DNA from: Pelomonas sp. Root1444
GTDB lineage: Bacteria > Pseudomonadota > Gammaproteobacteria > Burkholderiales > Burkholderiaceae_C
Assembly: GCF_001426885.1 (NCBI RefSeq)
Contig: NZ_LMFP01000028.1
Coordinates: 927,026-991,025 of the forward strand
DNA length: 64,000 nt
Reading direction: 5' to 3'
Shown piece after piece: positions 37,263 through 44,998 of this stretch. Below the pieces are notes generated by a model. That model was not told where the DNA came from, made no database searches, and saw only the letters and a list, made by a program, of their open reading frames with translations. The translations under genes and the position numbers were made by a program. Position 1 is the first letter of the stretch, and the number at the start of each line of letters is the position of its first letter.

Positions 37263-37358
37263 CGAAGGCACGACAGCCACGACAGCATGTGAAGTCTTGT
37301 TGCGCTGGCCGCTGGCATCTCGACAGCGGGCATCCGGCGGCCTCATCATGAGGCCGCC

Positions 37359-38879
37359 ATGCGTCATTTCGCCCTCTGCACCGCCTTCGTCCTCGGCCTC
37401 ATAGGCTGCGCCGCCGCACCCAGCGCCAGGGCACCTTCGCACACGCCGGCACAGGATGCCCTCTGGCTGGACCGTCTCACATGGGGCGCCAGCAGCGCCG
37501 ACCTCGACGCCGTCCGCAGCAGGGGCCGCGAGGCCTGGCTGGAGGCCCAGCTCAAACCCGCCGGCCCAGCGGCATTGCCAGCTCCCGCACAGGCGCAGAT
37601 GGACGCCCTCTCCATCGCCCAGCAGCCGCTGCTGCCTCTCGTGCAGCAGATGGAAGCCCAGCGCAAGGCCGCCGATGCGCTGACCGACGACATGGCCAAG
37701 GCAGAGGCGCAGAAGGCCTATCAGCAGGCGCTCACCAAACTCGCCCGCGAAGCCTCGGCCCGCGCGCTGCTGAACGCCCTCTACACGCCCAATCAGGTCC
37801 AGGAGCAGATGACCTGGTTCTGGTTCAACCATTTCAACGTCCACCAGTTCAAGGGCAACCTGCGCGTCATGGTGGGCGACTACGAGCAGGGGCTGCGCGA
37901 GCGCTCGCTCGGCACTTTCCGTGACCTGCTCGGCTACACGGCGCACCACCCGGCCATGCTGCGCTATCTCGACAACGAGCAGAACGCCGCCAACCGCATC
38001 AACGAGAACTACGCGCGCGAGCTGCTGGAGCTGCACACGCTGGGCGTGGGCGGCGGCTACAGCCAGCGCGACGTGCAGGAACTGGCGCGCGTGCTGACCG
38101 GCCTGGGCGTGAACCTGACCGACATCAAGCCCAAGCTCAAACCCGCGCACGAGGCCCAGTACCACCGGGCCGGCCTGATGGAGTTCAACCCGGCCCGGCA
38201 CGACTTCGGCGACAAGACCTTGCTCGGCATCACCGTCAAAGGCCAGGGCGAAGCCGAGCTGGACCAGGTGCTGGACCTGCTGGCCACGCACCCCAGCACC
38301 GCGCGCTTCGTCTCGCGCAAGCTGGCCCGGTATTTCGTCGCCGACGAGCCGCCGCCCGCGCTCGTCGAGCGCATGGCCGAGCGCTGGCGGCAGAGCGGCG
38401 GCCGCATCGCCGAGGTGCTGCGCGCAATGGTCGGTTCGCCGGAGTTCGAGGCGTCGCTGGGCCGCAAGTTCAAGGACCCGACGCACTACGTCGTCTCCGC
38501 CGTGCGACTGGCCTATGCCGACAAGGTGGTGCTCAACACCGGCCCGATGATCGGCTGGCTGTACCGCCTGGGCCAGGCGCCCTACAACCGCCAGACGCCC
38601 GACGGCTACCCGCTTGACGAAAGCGCCTGGGCCGGCCCGGGCCAGATGACGACGCGCTTCGAAATCGCCCGTGCAATTGGCAGCGGCAGCGCCGGGCTGT
38701 TCAAGGTGGAAGGCGAGCCCAAGGACCGGCCGGCCTTCCCGCAGCTGGCGCAGCCGCTGTACTACCAGGGCATTGCGCCGCGCCTGACCGCGGCCACGCA
38801 GCAGGCGCTCAGCGCAGCCACCTCGCCGCAGGAATGGAACACCTACCTGCTGGCCTCGCCAGACTTCATGTACAGGTGA
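37359..38879 (+). CDS. DUF1800 protein, putative lipoprotein
   Basis: A 506-residue exported protein with a lipobox-like signal (CTAFVLGLIGCAAAP, Cys near residue 17). DUF1800 features: LDRLTWGASSADLDAVRSRG near 34-53, QEQMTWFWFNHFNVHQFKG near 146-164, NENYARELLELHTLGVGGGY near 208-227, DPTHYVVSAVRLAY near 367 and a YPLDESAWAGPGQM motif near 415. DUF1800 proteins are almost always encoded next to DUF1501 proteins, as here 4 bp downstream; their biochemical role is unknown. The pair is thought to be an exported complex. Confidence 0.85.
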   Translation: MRHFALCTAFVLGLIGCAAAPSARAPSHTPAQDALWLDRLTWGASSADLDAVRSRGREAWLEAQLKPAGPAALPAPAQAQMDALSIAQQPLLPLVQQMEAQRKAADALTDDMAKAEAQKAYQQALTKLAREASARALLNALYTPNQVQEQMTWFWFNHFNVHQFKGNLRVMVGDYEQGLRERSLGTFRDLLGYTAHHPAMLRYLDNEQNAANRINENYARELLELHTLGVGGGYSQRDVQELARVLTGLGVNLTDIKPKLKPAHEAQYHRAGLMEFNPARHDFGDKTLLGITVKGQGEAELDQVLDLLATHPSTARFVSRKLARYFVADEPPPALVERMAERWRQSGGRIAEVLRAMVGSPEFEASLGRKFKDPTHYVVSAVRLAYADKVVLNTGPMIGWLYRLGQAPYNRQTPDGYPLDESAWAGPGQMTTRFEIARAIGSGSAGLFKVEGEPKDRPAFPQLAQPLYYQGIAPRLTAATQQALSAATSPQEWNTYLLASPDFMYR

Positions 38880-38883
38880 ACCG

Positions 38884-40065
38884 ATGAAACGCCGCAACCT
38901 GCTCCAGCTAGGCCTCGGCAGCATGCTGCCGCCGCAGCTCTGGGCCGCCGCGCCCGACGCGCCGCGCCTGCTCGTCGTCTTCCTGCGCGGCGCCTACGAC
39001 GCGGCCAACCTGCTGGTGCCGACCTCATCGTCGTTCTACTACGAGGCGCGCCCCAACATCGCCATCGGCAAGGCGGCCGCGTTGCCGCTGGACGCCCACT
39101 GGGGCCTGGCGCCGGCCGTCGCGGACAGCATCCACCCGCTGTGGCTCAAGGGCCAGGCGGCCTTCGTGCCGTTCGCCGGCAGCAACGACACCTCGCGCAG
39201 CCATTTCGAGACGCAGGACCATATCGAGCTGGGTCAGCCTGACGAAGGCTCACGCGACTTCCGCAGCGGCTTCATGAACCGCCTGGCCGGCGTGCTCGGC
39301 GCGGGCACGGTCACCGGTTCAAGGCTGGAGGCGATGGCCTTCACCGACCAGGTGCCGCTGATCCTGCGCGGCGACCTGCCCGTGGCCAACCAGGCGCTGC
39401 GTGAACTCGGCAAGCCGGGCATCAATGCAGCCCAGGCCCAGGTCATTGCCGGCATGTACGCCAACACGCGGCTGCACGGCGTGGTGAGTGGCGGCTTCGA
39501 GGTGCGCGAGGAGGTCTCGCGCGAGATGGCCGGCGAGATGGAGGCCGCCAGCCGCGGCGCCATCGCGACCAAGGGCTTCGCACTGGAGGCGCGCCGCGTC
39601 GCGCGGCTGATGCGCGAGCGCGTGACGCTGGGCTTCATCGATGTGGGCGGCTGGGACACCCACGTGGGCGAAGGCGGCGCCACCGGCCAGCTGGCCACCA
39701 AGCTCGGCGAGCTGGGCCGCGGCCTGGCGCTGTTCGCCGACGAGATGGGGCCGCAGTGGCAGAACACCGTGGTGGTGGTGGTCAGCGAGTTCGGCCGCAC
39801 GTTCCGCGAGAACGGCAACCGCGGCACTGACCACGGCCACGGCAGCGCCTACTGGGTGCTGGGCGGCGGCGTGAAGGGCGGCCGCGTGGCTGGCGAGCAG
39901 GTGGAGGTCAAGGCCGCCACGCTGTTCCAAAACCGAGACTATCCGGTGCTCAACGAATACCGCTCGCTGCTCGGTGGCCTGTTCAGGCGCATGTACGGCC
40001 TGAACGACGCGCAGCTGGCCGCCGTCTTCCCGGGAGCCAGCGCGCGCGATGCAGGTTTGATTTAG
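38884..40065 (+). CDS. DUF1501 protein (sulfatase-like fold, exported)
   Basis: A 393-residue exported protein; the N-terminus MKRRNLLQLGLGSMLPPQLW is a Tat-like signal with twin arginine. DUF1501 signatures: LLVVFLRGAYDAANLLVP near 29-46, FAGSNDTSRSHFETQDHIEL near 98-117 (a metal-site-like SHF), GFIDVGGWDTHVGEG near 249-263 and VVVSEFGRTFRENGNRGTDH near 299-318. The family resembles alkaline-phosphatase/sulfatase folds. It sits 4 bp after the DUF1800 gene as an obligate partner. Its stop overlaps the convergent WrbA-like stop. Confidence 0.86.
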   Translation: MKRRNLLQLGLGSMLPPQLWAAAPDAPRLLVVFLRGAYDAANLLVPTSSSFYYEARPNIAIGKAAALPLDAHWGLAPAVADSIHPLWLKGQAAFVPFAGSNDTSRSHFETQDHIELGQPDEGSRDFRSGFMNRLAGVLGAGTVTGSRLEAMAFTDQVPLILRGDLPVANQALRELGKPGINAAQAQVIAGMYANTRLHGVVSGGFEVREEVSREMAGEMEAASRGAIATKGFALEARRVARLMRERVTLGFIDVGGWDTHVGEGGATGQLATKLGELGRGLALFADEMGPQWQNTVVVVVSEFGRTFRENGNRGTDHGHGSAYWVLGGGVKGGRVAGEQVEVKAATLFQNRDYPVLNEYRSLLGGLFRRMYGLNDAQLAAVFPGASARDAGLI

Positions 40066-40622
40066 GCCGACTTCGCCCAGCGGTCCACCACCGCCTTCAC
40101 GCGCTCGCCGAAGTGCTTGGCGGTGGCGATGTCGCCCGGCACCATCTCCTCGGCCGAGGCGTCGCTGGGCGTCTGCGTGATCAGCCCGGCGTAACCGCCC
40201 AGGTTGTTGACGTCGTCGCGCGTGGCAGCCTTGTGGTTGGGCGCCTTCAGGCCCATGCCGACCCAGATCATGCCGTGCTGCTGGCTCAGCGTTTGCAGGT
40301 ACAGGATGGTGCCCTGCTTGTCGCCATTGAGCGTGGCGGAGTTGGTGAAGCCGGCGGCGATCTTGTCCTTCCAGACCTGCGCGTACCAGGGCTTGCTGCT
40401 GGCGTCGGCAAACTTCTTGAACTGCCAGCTCGGTCCGCCCATGTAGGTCGGCGTGCCGAAGATGATGGCGTCGGCCGCGGCCAGCGTGGCCCAGTCGGCT
40501 TCCGAGATGTTGCCTTCGGCATCGATGGGCATCAGCTGCGCGCCGGCGCTGCCGGCCACCGCCTCGGCGACCTTCTTGGTGTGGCCGTAGCCGGAGTGGT
40601 AAATAACGACGATCTTGCTCAT
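40062..40622 (-). CDS. WrbA/flavodoxin-like NAD(P)H quinone reductase
   Basis: A 186-residue flavodoxin-fold protein. FMN phosphate loop YHSGYGHTKKVAEAVAGSA near 8-26, the second loop FGTPTYMGGPSWQFKKF near 56-72, and NSATLNGDKQGTILYLQTL near 94-112, as in WrbA-like multimeric reductases. It would reduce quinones with NAD(P)H by two electrons, limiting redox cycling. The ATG at 40622 has AAGGAAA upstream and begins at the canonical MSKIVVIYHS. It lies 29 bp after the pirin gene on the same strand, a common partnership. Confidence 0.85.
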   Translation of the reverse strand: MSKIVVIYHSGYGHTKKVAEAVAGSAGAQLMPIDAEGNISEADWATLAAADAIIFGTPTYMGGPSWQFKKFADASSKPWYAQVWKDKIAAGFTNSATLNGDKQGTILYLQTLSQQHGMIWVGMGLKAPNHKAATRDDVNNLGGYAGLITQTPSDASAEEMVPGDIATAKHFGERVKAVVDRWAKSA

Positions 40623-40651
40623 GTGGTTTCCTTGGTGGGAGGGTTGGAGAT

Positions 40652-41377
40652 TCAAGCTGCGAGGTCAAAGACGAGGACTTCGGCATCATGGCCGGCGTTC
40701 AACGCAAGGCGCGATGCTTCACGAACTTGCAAGGCATCACCCGCCGTCAGGTCTTGCCCGTTCACGCTCAGCGCGCCGCGCACGACATGCACGTAGGCCA
40801 GGCGGCCGGGGGCCAGTGCCAGCTCGGCCGCTTCCTCGCCGTCGAACAGGCCGGCATACAGCCGCGCATCGGCATGGATGGTCACCGCGCCGTCCGCGCC
40901 GTCGTTGGCGGCCACCAGGCGCAGCTTGCCGCGCTTGGAAGCGGCGTCGAAGTGCTTTTGCTCGTAGCTCGGCGCGATGCCGCGGTGGTCGGGCTGGATC
41001 CAGATCTGCAGGAAGTGCGTCGTCCGGTCCTTCGCATGGTTGAACTCGCTGTGCATGACGCCCGTCCCCGCGCTCATGCGCTGCACGTCACCCGGGCGGA
41101 TGACGCCGGCATTCGCCCCGCCGGCCTCGCCGTTGCCCATGCTGTCCTTGTGCGCCAGCTCGCCGGAGAGCACGTAGCTGATGATCTCCATGTCGCGATG
41201 GCCGTGCGTGCCGAAGCCCTTGCCCGGCGCCACCTTGTCCTCGTTGATGACGCGCAGCGCACCGAAGCCCATGCGCGCCGGGTCGTAATAGTCGGCGAAC
41301 GAAAAGCTGTGGAAGGACTTCAGCCAGCCGTGATCGGCATAGCCGCGGTCGCTGGACTTGATCAGTTGCGTTTGCAT
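40652..41377 (-). CDS. Pirin-family protein
   Basis: A 241-residue bicupin. The N-terminal cupin carries the metal-binding motif GTHGHRDMEIISYVLSGELA near 53-72 and DVQRMSAGTGVMHSEFNH near 92-109, giving the His/His/His/Glu iron site. Bacterial pirins such as YhhW have quercetinase activity or act as redox sensors. AGGAG lies 6 nt before the ATG at 41377, which begins MQTQLIKSSDRGY. It is followed by the WrbA-like gene and is divergent from a LysR regulator, the usual layout for regulated pirin/quinone-reductase pairs. Confidence 0.88.
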   Translation of the reverse strand: MQTQLIKSSDRGYADHGWLKSFHSFSFADYYDPARMGFGALRVINEDKVAPGKGFGTHGHRDMEIISYVLSGELAHKDSMGNGEAGGANAGVIRPGDVQRMSAGTGVMHSEFNHAKDRTTHFLQIWIQPDHRGIAPSYEQKHFDAASKRGKLRLVAANDGADGAVTIHADARLYAGLFDGEEAAELALAPGRLAYVHVVRGALSVNGQDLTAGDALQVREASRLALNAGHDAEVLVFDLAA

Positions 41378-41472
41378 GCTGGGCTCCTGGGTTGCTATGG
41401 AGTCAATGTAGGAGCCGGGCTGATCGCCATCGACAAGGGGCTCTGAGGACACCATTCAAATAGACTGAACGC

Positions 41473-42444
41473 ATGAGCCATGCCCAGGACAAGCGCCGCG
41501 CGCTGACCCCCGAAGCCCTGTCCATGATGGACACCATCGCCCGCACCGGCAGCTTCGCCGCGGCGGCGCGCGAGATCGGCCGCGTGCCCTCGGCGCTGAC
41601 CTACTCCGTGCGCCAGCTCGAAGATGCGCTCGACGTGCTGCTCTTCGACCGCAGCTCGCGCCAGGCCGTGCTGACCGCGGCCGGCCAGGAACTGCTGGTC
41701 GAAGGCCGGCGCCTGTTGCAGGAGTTGGACGCGGTGGCCAACCGCGTGCGCCGCATCGCCACCGGCTGGGAGAGCGAGTTGACGCTGGTCATCGACGACG
41801 CCATTGCCCGCCGCGCCCTCTTCGACCTGATGGAAGCCTTTTACGCCGAGCGCATCGACGGGGGCGGCCCGCCGCCGACCCGCCTGAAGCTGCGCGTGGA
41901 GGTGCTGGCCGGCACCTGGGAGGCCCTGCTGCATGGCCAGGCCGACCTGGCCATCGGCGTGCCGGCGCAGCAGCTGCCCAGCAGCAGCATCCATTGCGAA
42001 GCCGCCGGTGAACTGGAGTTCGCCTTCTGCGTGGCCCCGCACCACCCGCTGGCCGACCTGCCCGAGCCGCTCAGCGCCGGCCAGATCGCCGAGCACCGCA
42101 TCGTCGCCGTGGCCGACAGCGCCCGGCTGCTTGCGCCCATGACGGTGGGTGTCCTGCCGGGCCAGGACGTGCTGACCGTGCCGACGCTCGCCACCAAGGT
42201 CGAGGCCCTGCTGCGCGGGCTGGGCTGCGGCTCGGTGCCGGCTCCGATGGTCAGGCGCCATGTCGACGCGGGCCGCCTCGTGCGCAAGGCCACCTACGAG
42301 GGCCGCCGTGCCGGCAAGATGAACTACGCCTGGCGGGACACCGGGCATGCGCCGGGCAAAGCACTGGCCTGGTGGCTCGACCGGCTGCGCAGCGAGACGA
42401 CGCGCAAGGCGCTGCTGGAACAGCACGAAGGGCTGCTGCTCTGA
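41473..42444 (+). CDS. LysR-family regulator
   Basis: A 323-residue LysR-type protein. HTH about 10-70 ([20 protein letters not shown] and [20 protein letters not shown]). The substrate-binding half (about 95-300) includes [20 protein letters not shown]. An imperfect LysR-box, TTCA-N7-TGAA, lies at 41455-41469, 3 bp before the start codon. It is divergent from the pirin gene, which it probably controls. Its TGA overlaps the gluQ ATG by 1 nt (TGATG), linking an unrelated tRNA-modification gene to it. Confidence 0.87.
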   Translation: MSHAQDKRRALTPEALSMMDTIARTGSFAAAAREIGRVPSALTYSVRQLEDALDVLLFDRSSRQAVLTAAGQELLVEGRRLLQELDAVANRVRRIATGWESELTLVIDDAIARRALFDLMEAFYAERIDGGGPPPTRLKLRVEVLAGTWEALLHGQADLAIGVPAQQLPSSSIHCEAAGELEFAFCVAPHHPLADLPEPLSAGQIAEHRIVAVADSARLLAPMTVGVLPGQDVLTVPTLATKVEALLRGLGCGSVPAPMVRRHVDAGRLVRKATYEGRRAGKMNYAWRDTGHAPGKALAWWLDRLRSETTRKALLEQHEGLLL

Positions 42445-43310
42445 TGGCTGGGTACCGCGGCCGATTCGCCCCCTCCCCCACCGGCCCGCTGCACGCCGGC
42501 TCGCTGGTCGCCGCGCTGGCAAGCTGGCTGGACGCCCGCGCCCACGGCGGGCAATGGCTGGTGCGCATCGAGGACGTCGACGGCCCGCGCTGCCCGCCGG
42601 GGACGGATGAAGTGATCCTCGGCCAGCTCGCGGCGCTGGGCCTGCTGCCCGATGAACCACCCGTCTGGCAATCGCGCCGCGACGACCGCTACCAGGCCGC
42701 GCTCGACCGCCTCATCGCGTCGGGCCGCGCCTATGGCTGCGCCTGCACCCGCGCCGAGATTGCCGCGGCGGCCGGCCCGCGGCCCAGGCACGGTGAACTG
42801 GTCTACCCCGGCACCTGCCGCAACGGCACGAATGGCCGCCCCATCCGCGCCTGGCGCTTTCGCGCCGAAGGCCGCATAGCCTGGCAGGACCGGCGCCTGG
42901 GCCCGCAATCGCAGGACCTCGCCACCGAGGTTGGCGACTTCGTGCTGAAACGCGCCGACGGCCTGTGGGCCTATCAGCTGGCCGTGGTCGTCGACGACGC
43001 CGAGCAAGGCATCACCGACGTCGTCCGCGGCGAAGACCTCGCCGACAACACGCCGCGCCAGATCGCGCTGCAGCGGGCGCTGGGCCTGCCGACGCCGCGC
43101 TACCTGCACACGCCGCTGGTGCTGGCGGCGGACGGGCACAAGCTGTCCAAGCAGAACGGGGCGGCGGCGCTCGACCTGGACCACCCGGTGGCGCGGTTGC
43201 AGGAGGCCGCCGGGCGATTGGGGCTAACGCCGCAAGCCAGCGCATCGACCACTCGGGAGGTGCTGGCCGCCATCCTGTTGCAATGGACTGCGCTGACCGC
43301 GCTGCGTTGA
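42444..43310 (+). CDS. gluQ: Glutamyl-Q tRNA(Asp) synthetase
   Basis: A 288-residue enzyme resembling the catalytic half of glutamyl-tRNA synthetase, with no anticodon-binding domain. HIGH-like motif in [14 protein letters not shown] near 8-21; zinc-site residues in CACTRAEI near 96-103 and YPGTCRN near 121-127; a KLSKQNGA motif (KMSKS equivalent) near 234-241. It attaches glutamate to queuosine in tRNA-Asp. The ATG at 42444 overlaps the stop of the LysR gene by 1 nt. The next gene starts 82 bp later. Confidence 0.92.
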   Translation: MAGYRGRFAPSPTGPLHAGSLVAALASWLDARAHGGQWLVRIEDVDGPRCPPGTDEVILGQLAALGLLPDEPPVWQSRRDDRYQAALDRLIASGRAYGCACTRAEIAAAAGPRPRHGELVYPGTCRNGTNGRPIRAWRFRAEGRIAWQDRRLGPQSQDLATEVGDFVLKRADGLWAYQLAVVVDDAEQGITDVVRGEDLADNTPRQIALQRALGLPTPRYLHTPLVLAADGHKLSKQNGAAALDLDHPVARLQEAAGRLGLTPQASASTTREVLAAILLQWTALTALR

Positions 43311-43391
43311 TAGGCGTCCATCGGCACCACGCGGGCAGGGCAATGCCCCGAGCGGCGACAATTCCGTCTTTGCGCAACTCAAGGATTCCCC

Positions 43392-44114
43392 ATGAATACC
43401 ACGCCCAGCGGCCTGCAGTTCGATGACAGCGTCGAAGGCGACGGCAAGCAGGCCCAGGCAGGCCATGACGTCACCGTCCACTACACCGGCTGGCTCTGGG
43501 TCGATGGCGCCAGGACGACCAAGTTCGATTCCAGCCTGGACCGCGGCGATCCGTTCGAGTTCGAGCTGGGCGCCGGCATGGTCATCAAGGGCTGGGACGA
43601 GGGCGTGCAGGGCATGAAGATCGGCGGCAAGCGCACGCTGATCATCCCGGCCAACCTCGGCTACGGCGCGCGCGGCGCGGGCGGCGTCATCCCGCCGAAC
43701 GCAACGCTGTGCTTCGAGGTCGAGCTGCTCGGCCTGGCCGGCGGCCCCGAGGAGGTCGACCTCAACCTGCACACCACCTCCAGTGGCCTGCAGTTCGAGG
43801 ACCGCGTCGTCGGCGAAGGTGCCGAGGCCGCCAAGGGCCAGCGCGTGTCGGTGCACTACACCGGCTGGCTCTACAAGGACGGCATGCGCGGCAAGAAATT
43901 CGACTCCAGCAAGGACCGCGGCCAGCCGTTCAAGTTCCGCCTGGGCGGCGGCGAAGTGATCCAGGGCTGGGACGAGGGCGTGCAGGGCATGAAGGTCGGC
44001 GGCACGCGCATGCTGGTGCTGCCGCCCGAGTTGGGGTATGGCGCCCACGGCGCGGGCGGGGTCATCCCGCCGAACGCGACGCTGCTGTTCGAGGTCGAAC
44101 TGCTGGCGGTCTGA
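43392..44114 (+). CDS. Tandem two-domain FKBP peptidyl-prolyl isomerase
   Basis: A 240-residue cytoplasmic protein made of two FKBP domains. Domain 1 (about 1-115) and domain 2 (about 120-240) each contain the full FKBP pattern: VHYTGWL, F/K-DSS-DRG, a conserved IxGWDEGVQGMK, then GGxR and YGAxGAGGVIPPNATLxFEVELL. They clearly arose by internal duplication. Single FKBP domains of this type are common in Proteobacteria; a soluble tandem without a chaperone insert or signal peptide is less so. Both domains retain aromatic active-site residues. Acts as a folding catalyst. Confidence 0.9.
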   Translation: MNTTPSGLQFDDSVEGDGKQAQAGHDVTVHYTGWLWVDGARTTKFDSSLDRGDPFEFELGAGMVIKGWDEGVQGMKIGGKRTLIIPANLGYGARGAGGVIPPNATLCFEVELLGLAGGPEEVDLNLHTTSSGLQFEDRVVGEGAEAAKGQRVSVHYTGWLYKDGMRGKKFDSSKDRGQPFKFRLGGGEVIQGWDEGVQGMKVGGTRMLVLPPELGYGAHGAGGVIPPNATLLFEVELLAV

Positions 44115-44189
44115 CGCACGCTCGCGTGGCATGAGCCGGCCGTGGCGCGCAGCCACGGCAGCAAAGTCACCACCAAACTACAGCGCCGG

Positions 44190-44560
44190 GAGGGCAACAA
44201 CCGGTTCACTCCCGCGCCCAACCACGACGACTGTCCTTCGACGCGCAGACGGGCGCGTCCAATGCCAGCCTGCGCAGCGGCCAGTCCTCGCCCCACTGCC
44301 CGAGCGACGACCGCTGGGCGTTCAACAGCACCTTCAACCCGCCGCATCCAGCAGCTGTCGCCCACTCGGCGAACCTTCCTGTTCAGCCGCGGCGTGATCG
44401 CGACCGGCAGCGGCATCACGGCGTTCGATGAGCGCTCGCTGAGCCGGCCGACCAACCCCTTCTCGGGGCAGCCCGCCGGCATCGGCGACCTGTTCACCAA
44501 CGCCGGCATGCGAGCCATGACCGTCGCGGACACACGGGTCGCTCGTGCCTGGGAGCTGCG
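44190..44560 (+). pseudogene. Decayed TonB-dependent receptor fragment
   Basis: Pieces match the interior of the intact receptor at 44999-47758 but in two reading frames: NRFTPAPN, then a shift to LSFDAQTGASNASLRSG and CPSDDRWAFNSTF, then a shift back to QLSPTRRTFLFSRG and NPFSGQPAGIGDLFTNAG. The intact counterparts are SRYTPTPN, VSIDPATGASNAATRTG, CPSDNRWAFNSTF, VSPTQRGTLFTHG and NPFTGQPAGITYLFSDVG, in the same order. A 26-bp block (44311-44336) is identical to 45910-45935. Part of the receptor is deleted between the last two pieces. The remnant represents roughly receptor residues 260-430. Confidence 0.8.
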
Positions 44561-44652
44561 AGGGCAGGCTCTGCGCAGCCAGCTCATTCCACGTAACCAA
44601 CGCGCGCAGGCCCTCCGTGGCCTGCCTGATGAGCGGGTCGCAAATCTACAAC

Positions 44653-44672
44653 GTGGACATTTCGTATCACAC
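44653..44672 (+). promoter_or_regulatory. Receptor-upstream operator-like motif, copy 1
   Basis: GTGGACAT then TATCACAC at the far end; fits the 20-bp pattern shared with copies at 44889 and 44920. This copy lies behind the pseudogene, 327 bp before the intact receptor. Confidence 0.45.
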
Positions 44673-44736
44673 GAAGAGGTTGCGATCTGGCCTTTCGCTG
44701 CGGCCGCGCCGACATGAAATGAGCCGCGACCGCAAA

Positions 44737-44752
44737 TGTGAAATCCATCACA
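44737..44752 (+). promoter_or_regulatory. CRP-type binding site
   Basis: TGTGA-AATCCA-TCACA, a perfect match to the CRP/FNR-family half-site rule TGTGA-N6-TCACA, with an AAA run on its left. It sits 247 bp upstream of the receptor, so it would act as a distal site; it might instead be another degenerate member of the surrounding repeat family. Confidence 0.45.
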
Positions 44753-44888
44753 CCTGAGACCAGGCCCGGTCATGACTTCCCGCGCCGAAGCCTCTATCCG
44801 GGCATCCGCCGCCGGCCGAAAGCCCTCGCCGAAAAGCCCGCCCTGCACGAAGCCTGCGTCACCCAAGGGTTTTCAACGCCTCACTCAT

Positions 44889-44908
44889 GTGGACATCTTG
44901 TCTCACAC
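44889..44908 (+). promoter_or_regulatory. Receptor-upstream operator-like motif, copy 2
   Basis: Starts GTGGACA and ends TGTCTCACAC. The inner part GACA-tct-TGTC is a perfect palindrome, with GTG and CAC outside. Copy 3 starts 31 bp downstream, about three helical turns. Confidence 0.55.
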
Positions 44909-44919
44909 TTAATCACCAA

Positions 44920-44939
44920 GTGGAAAGCTTGTTTCACAA
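44920..44939 (+). promoter_or_regulatory. Receptor-upstream operator-like motif, copy 3
   Basis: Starts GTGGAAAG and ends TTGTTTCACAA. Same GTG...CAC frame as copy 2. It lies 60 bp before the receptor start, in the expected promoter zone, so binding should affect transcription of the receptor. Confidence 0.55.
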
Positions 44940-44998
44940 AACGGTCTCTGGGGTAGCGACCGGGCTTCCACCCCAAGCGCCGTCGGCGCGGAGGTTGC

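Noticed and set aside
37041..38924. 627-codon minus-strand frame over the DUF1800 gene
   Set aside because: Low-complexity shadow of a GC-rich gene, no domain.
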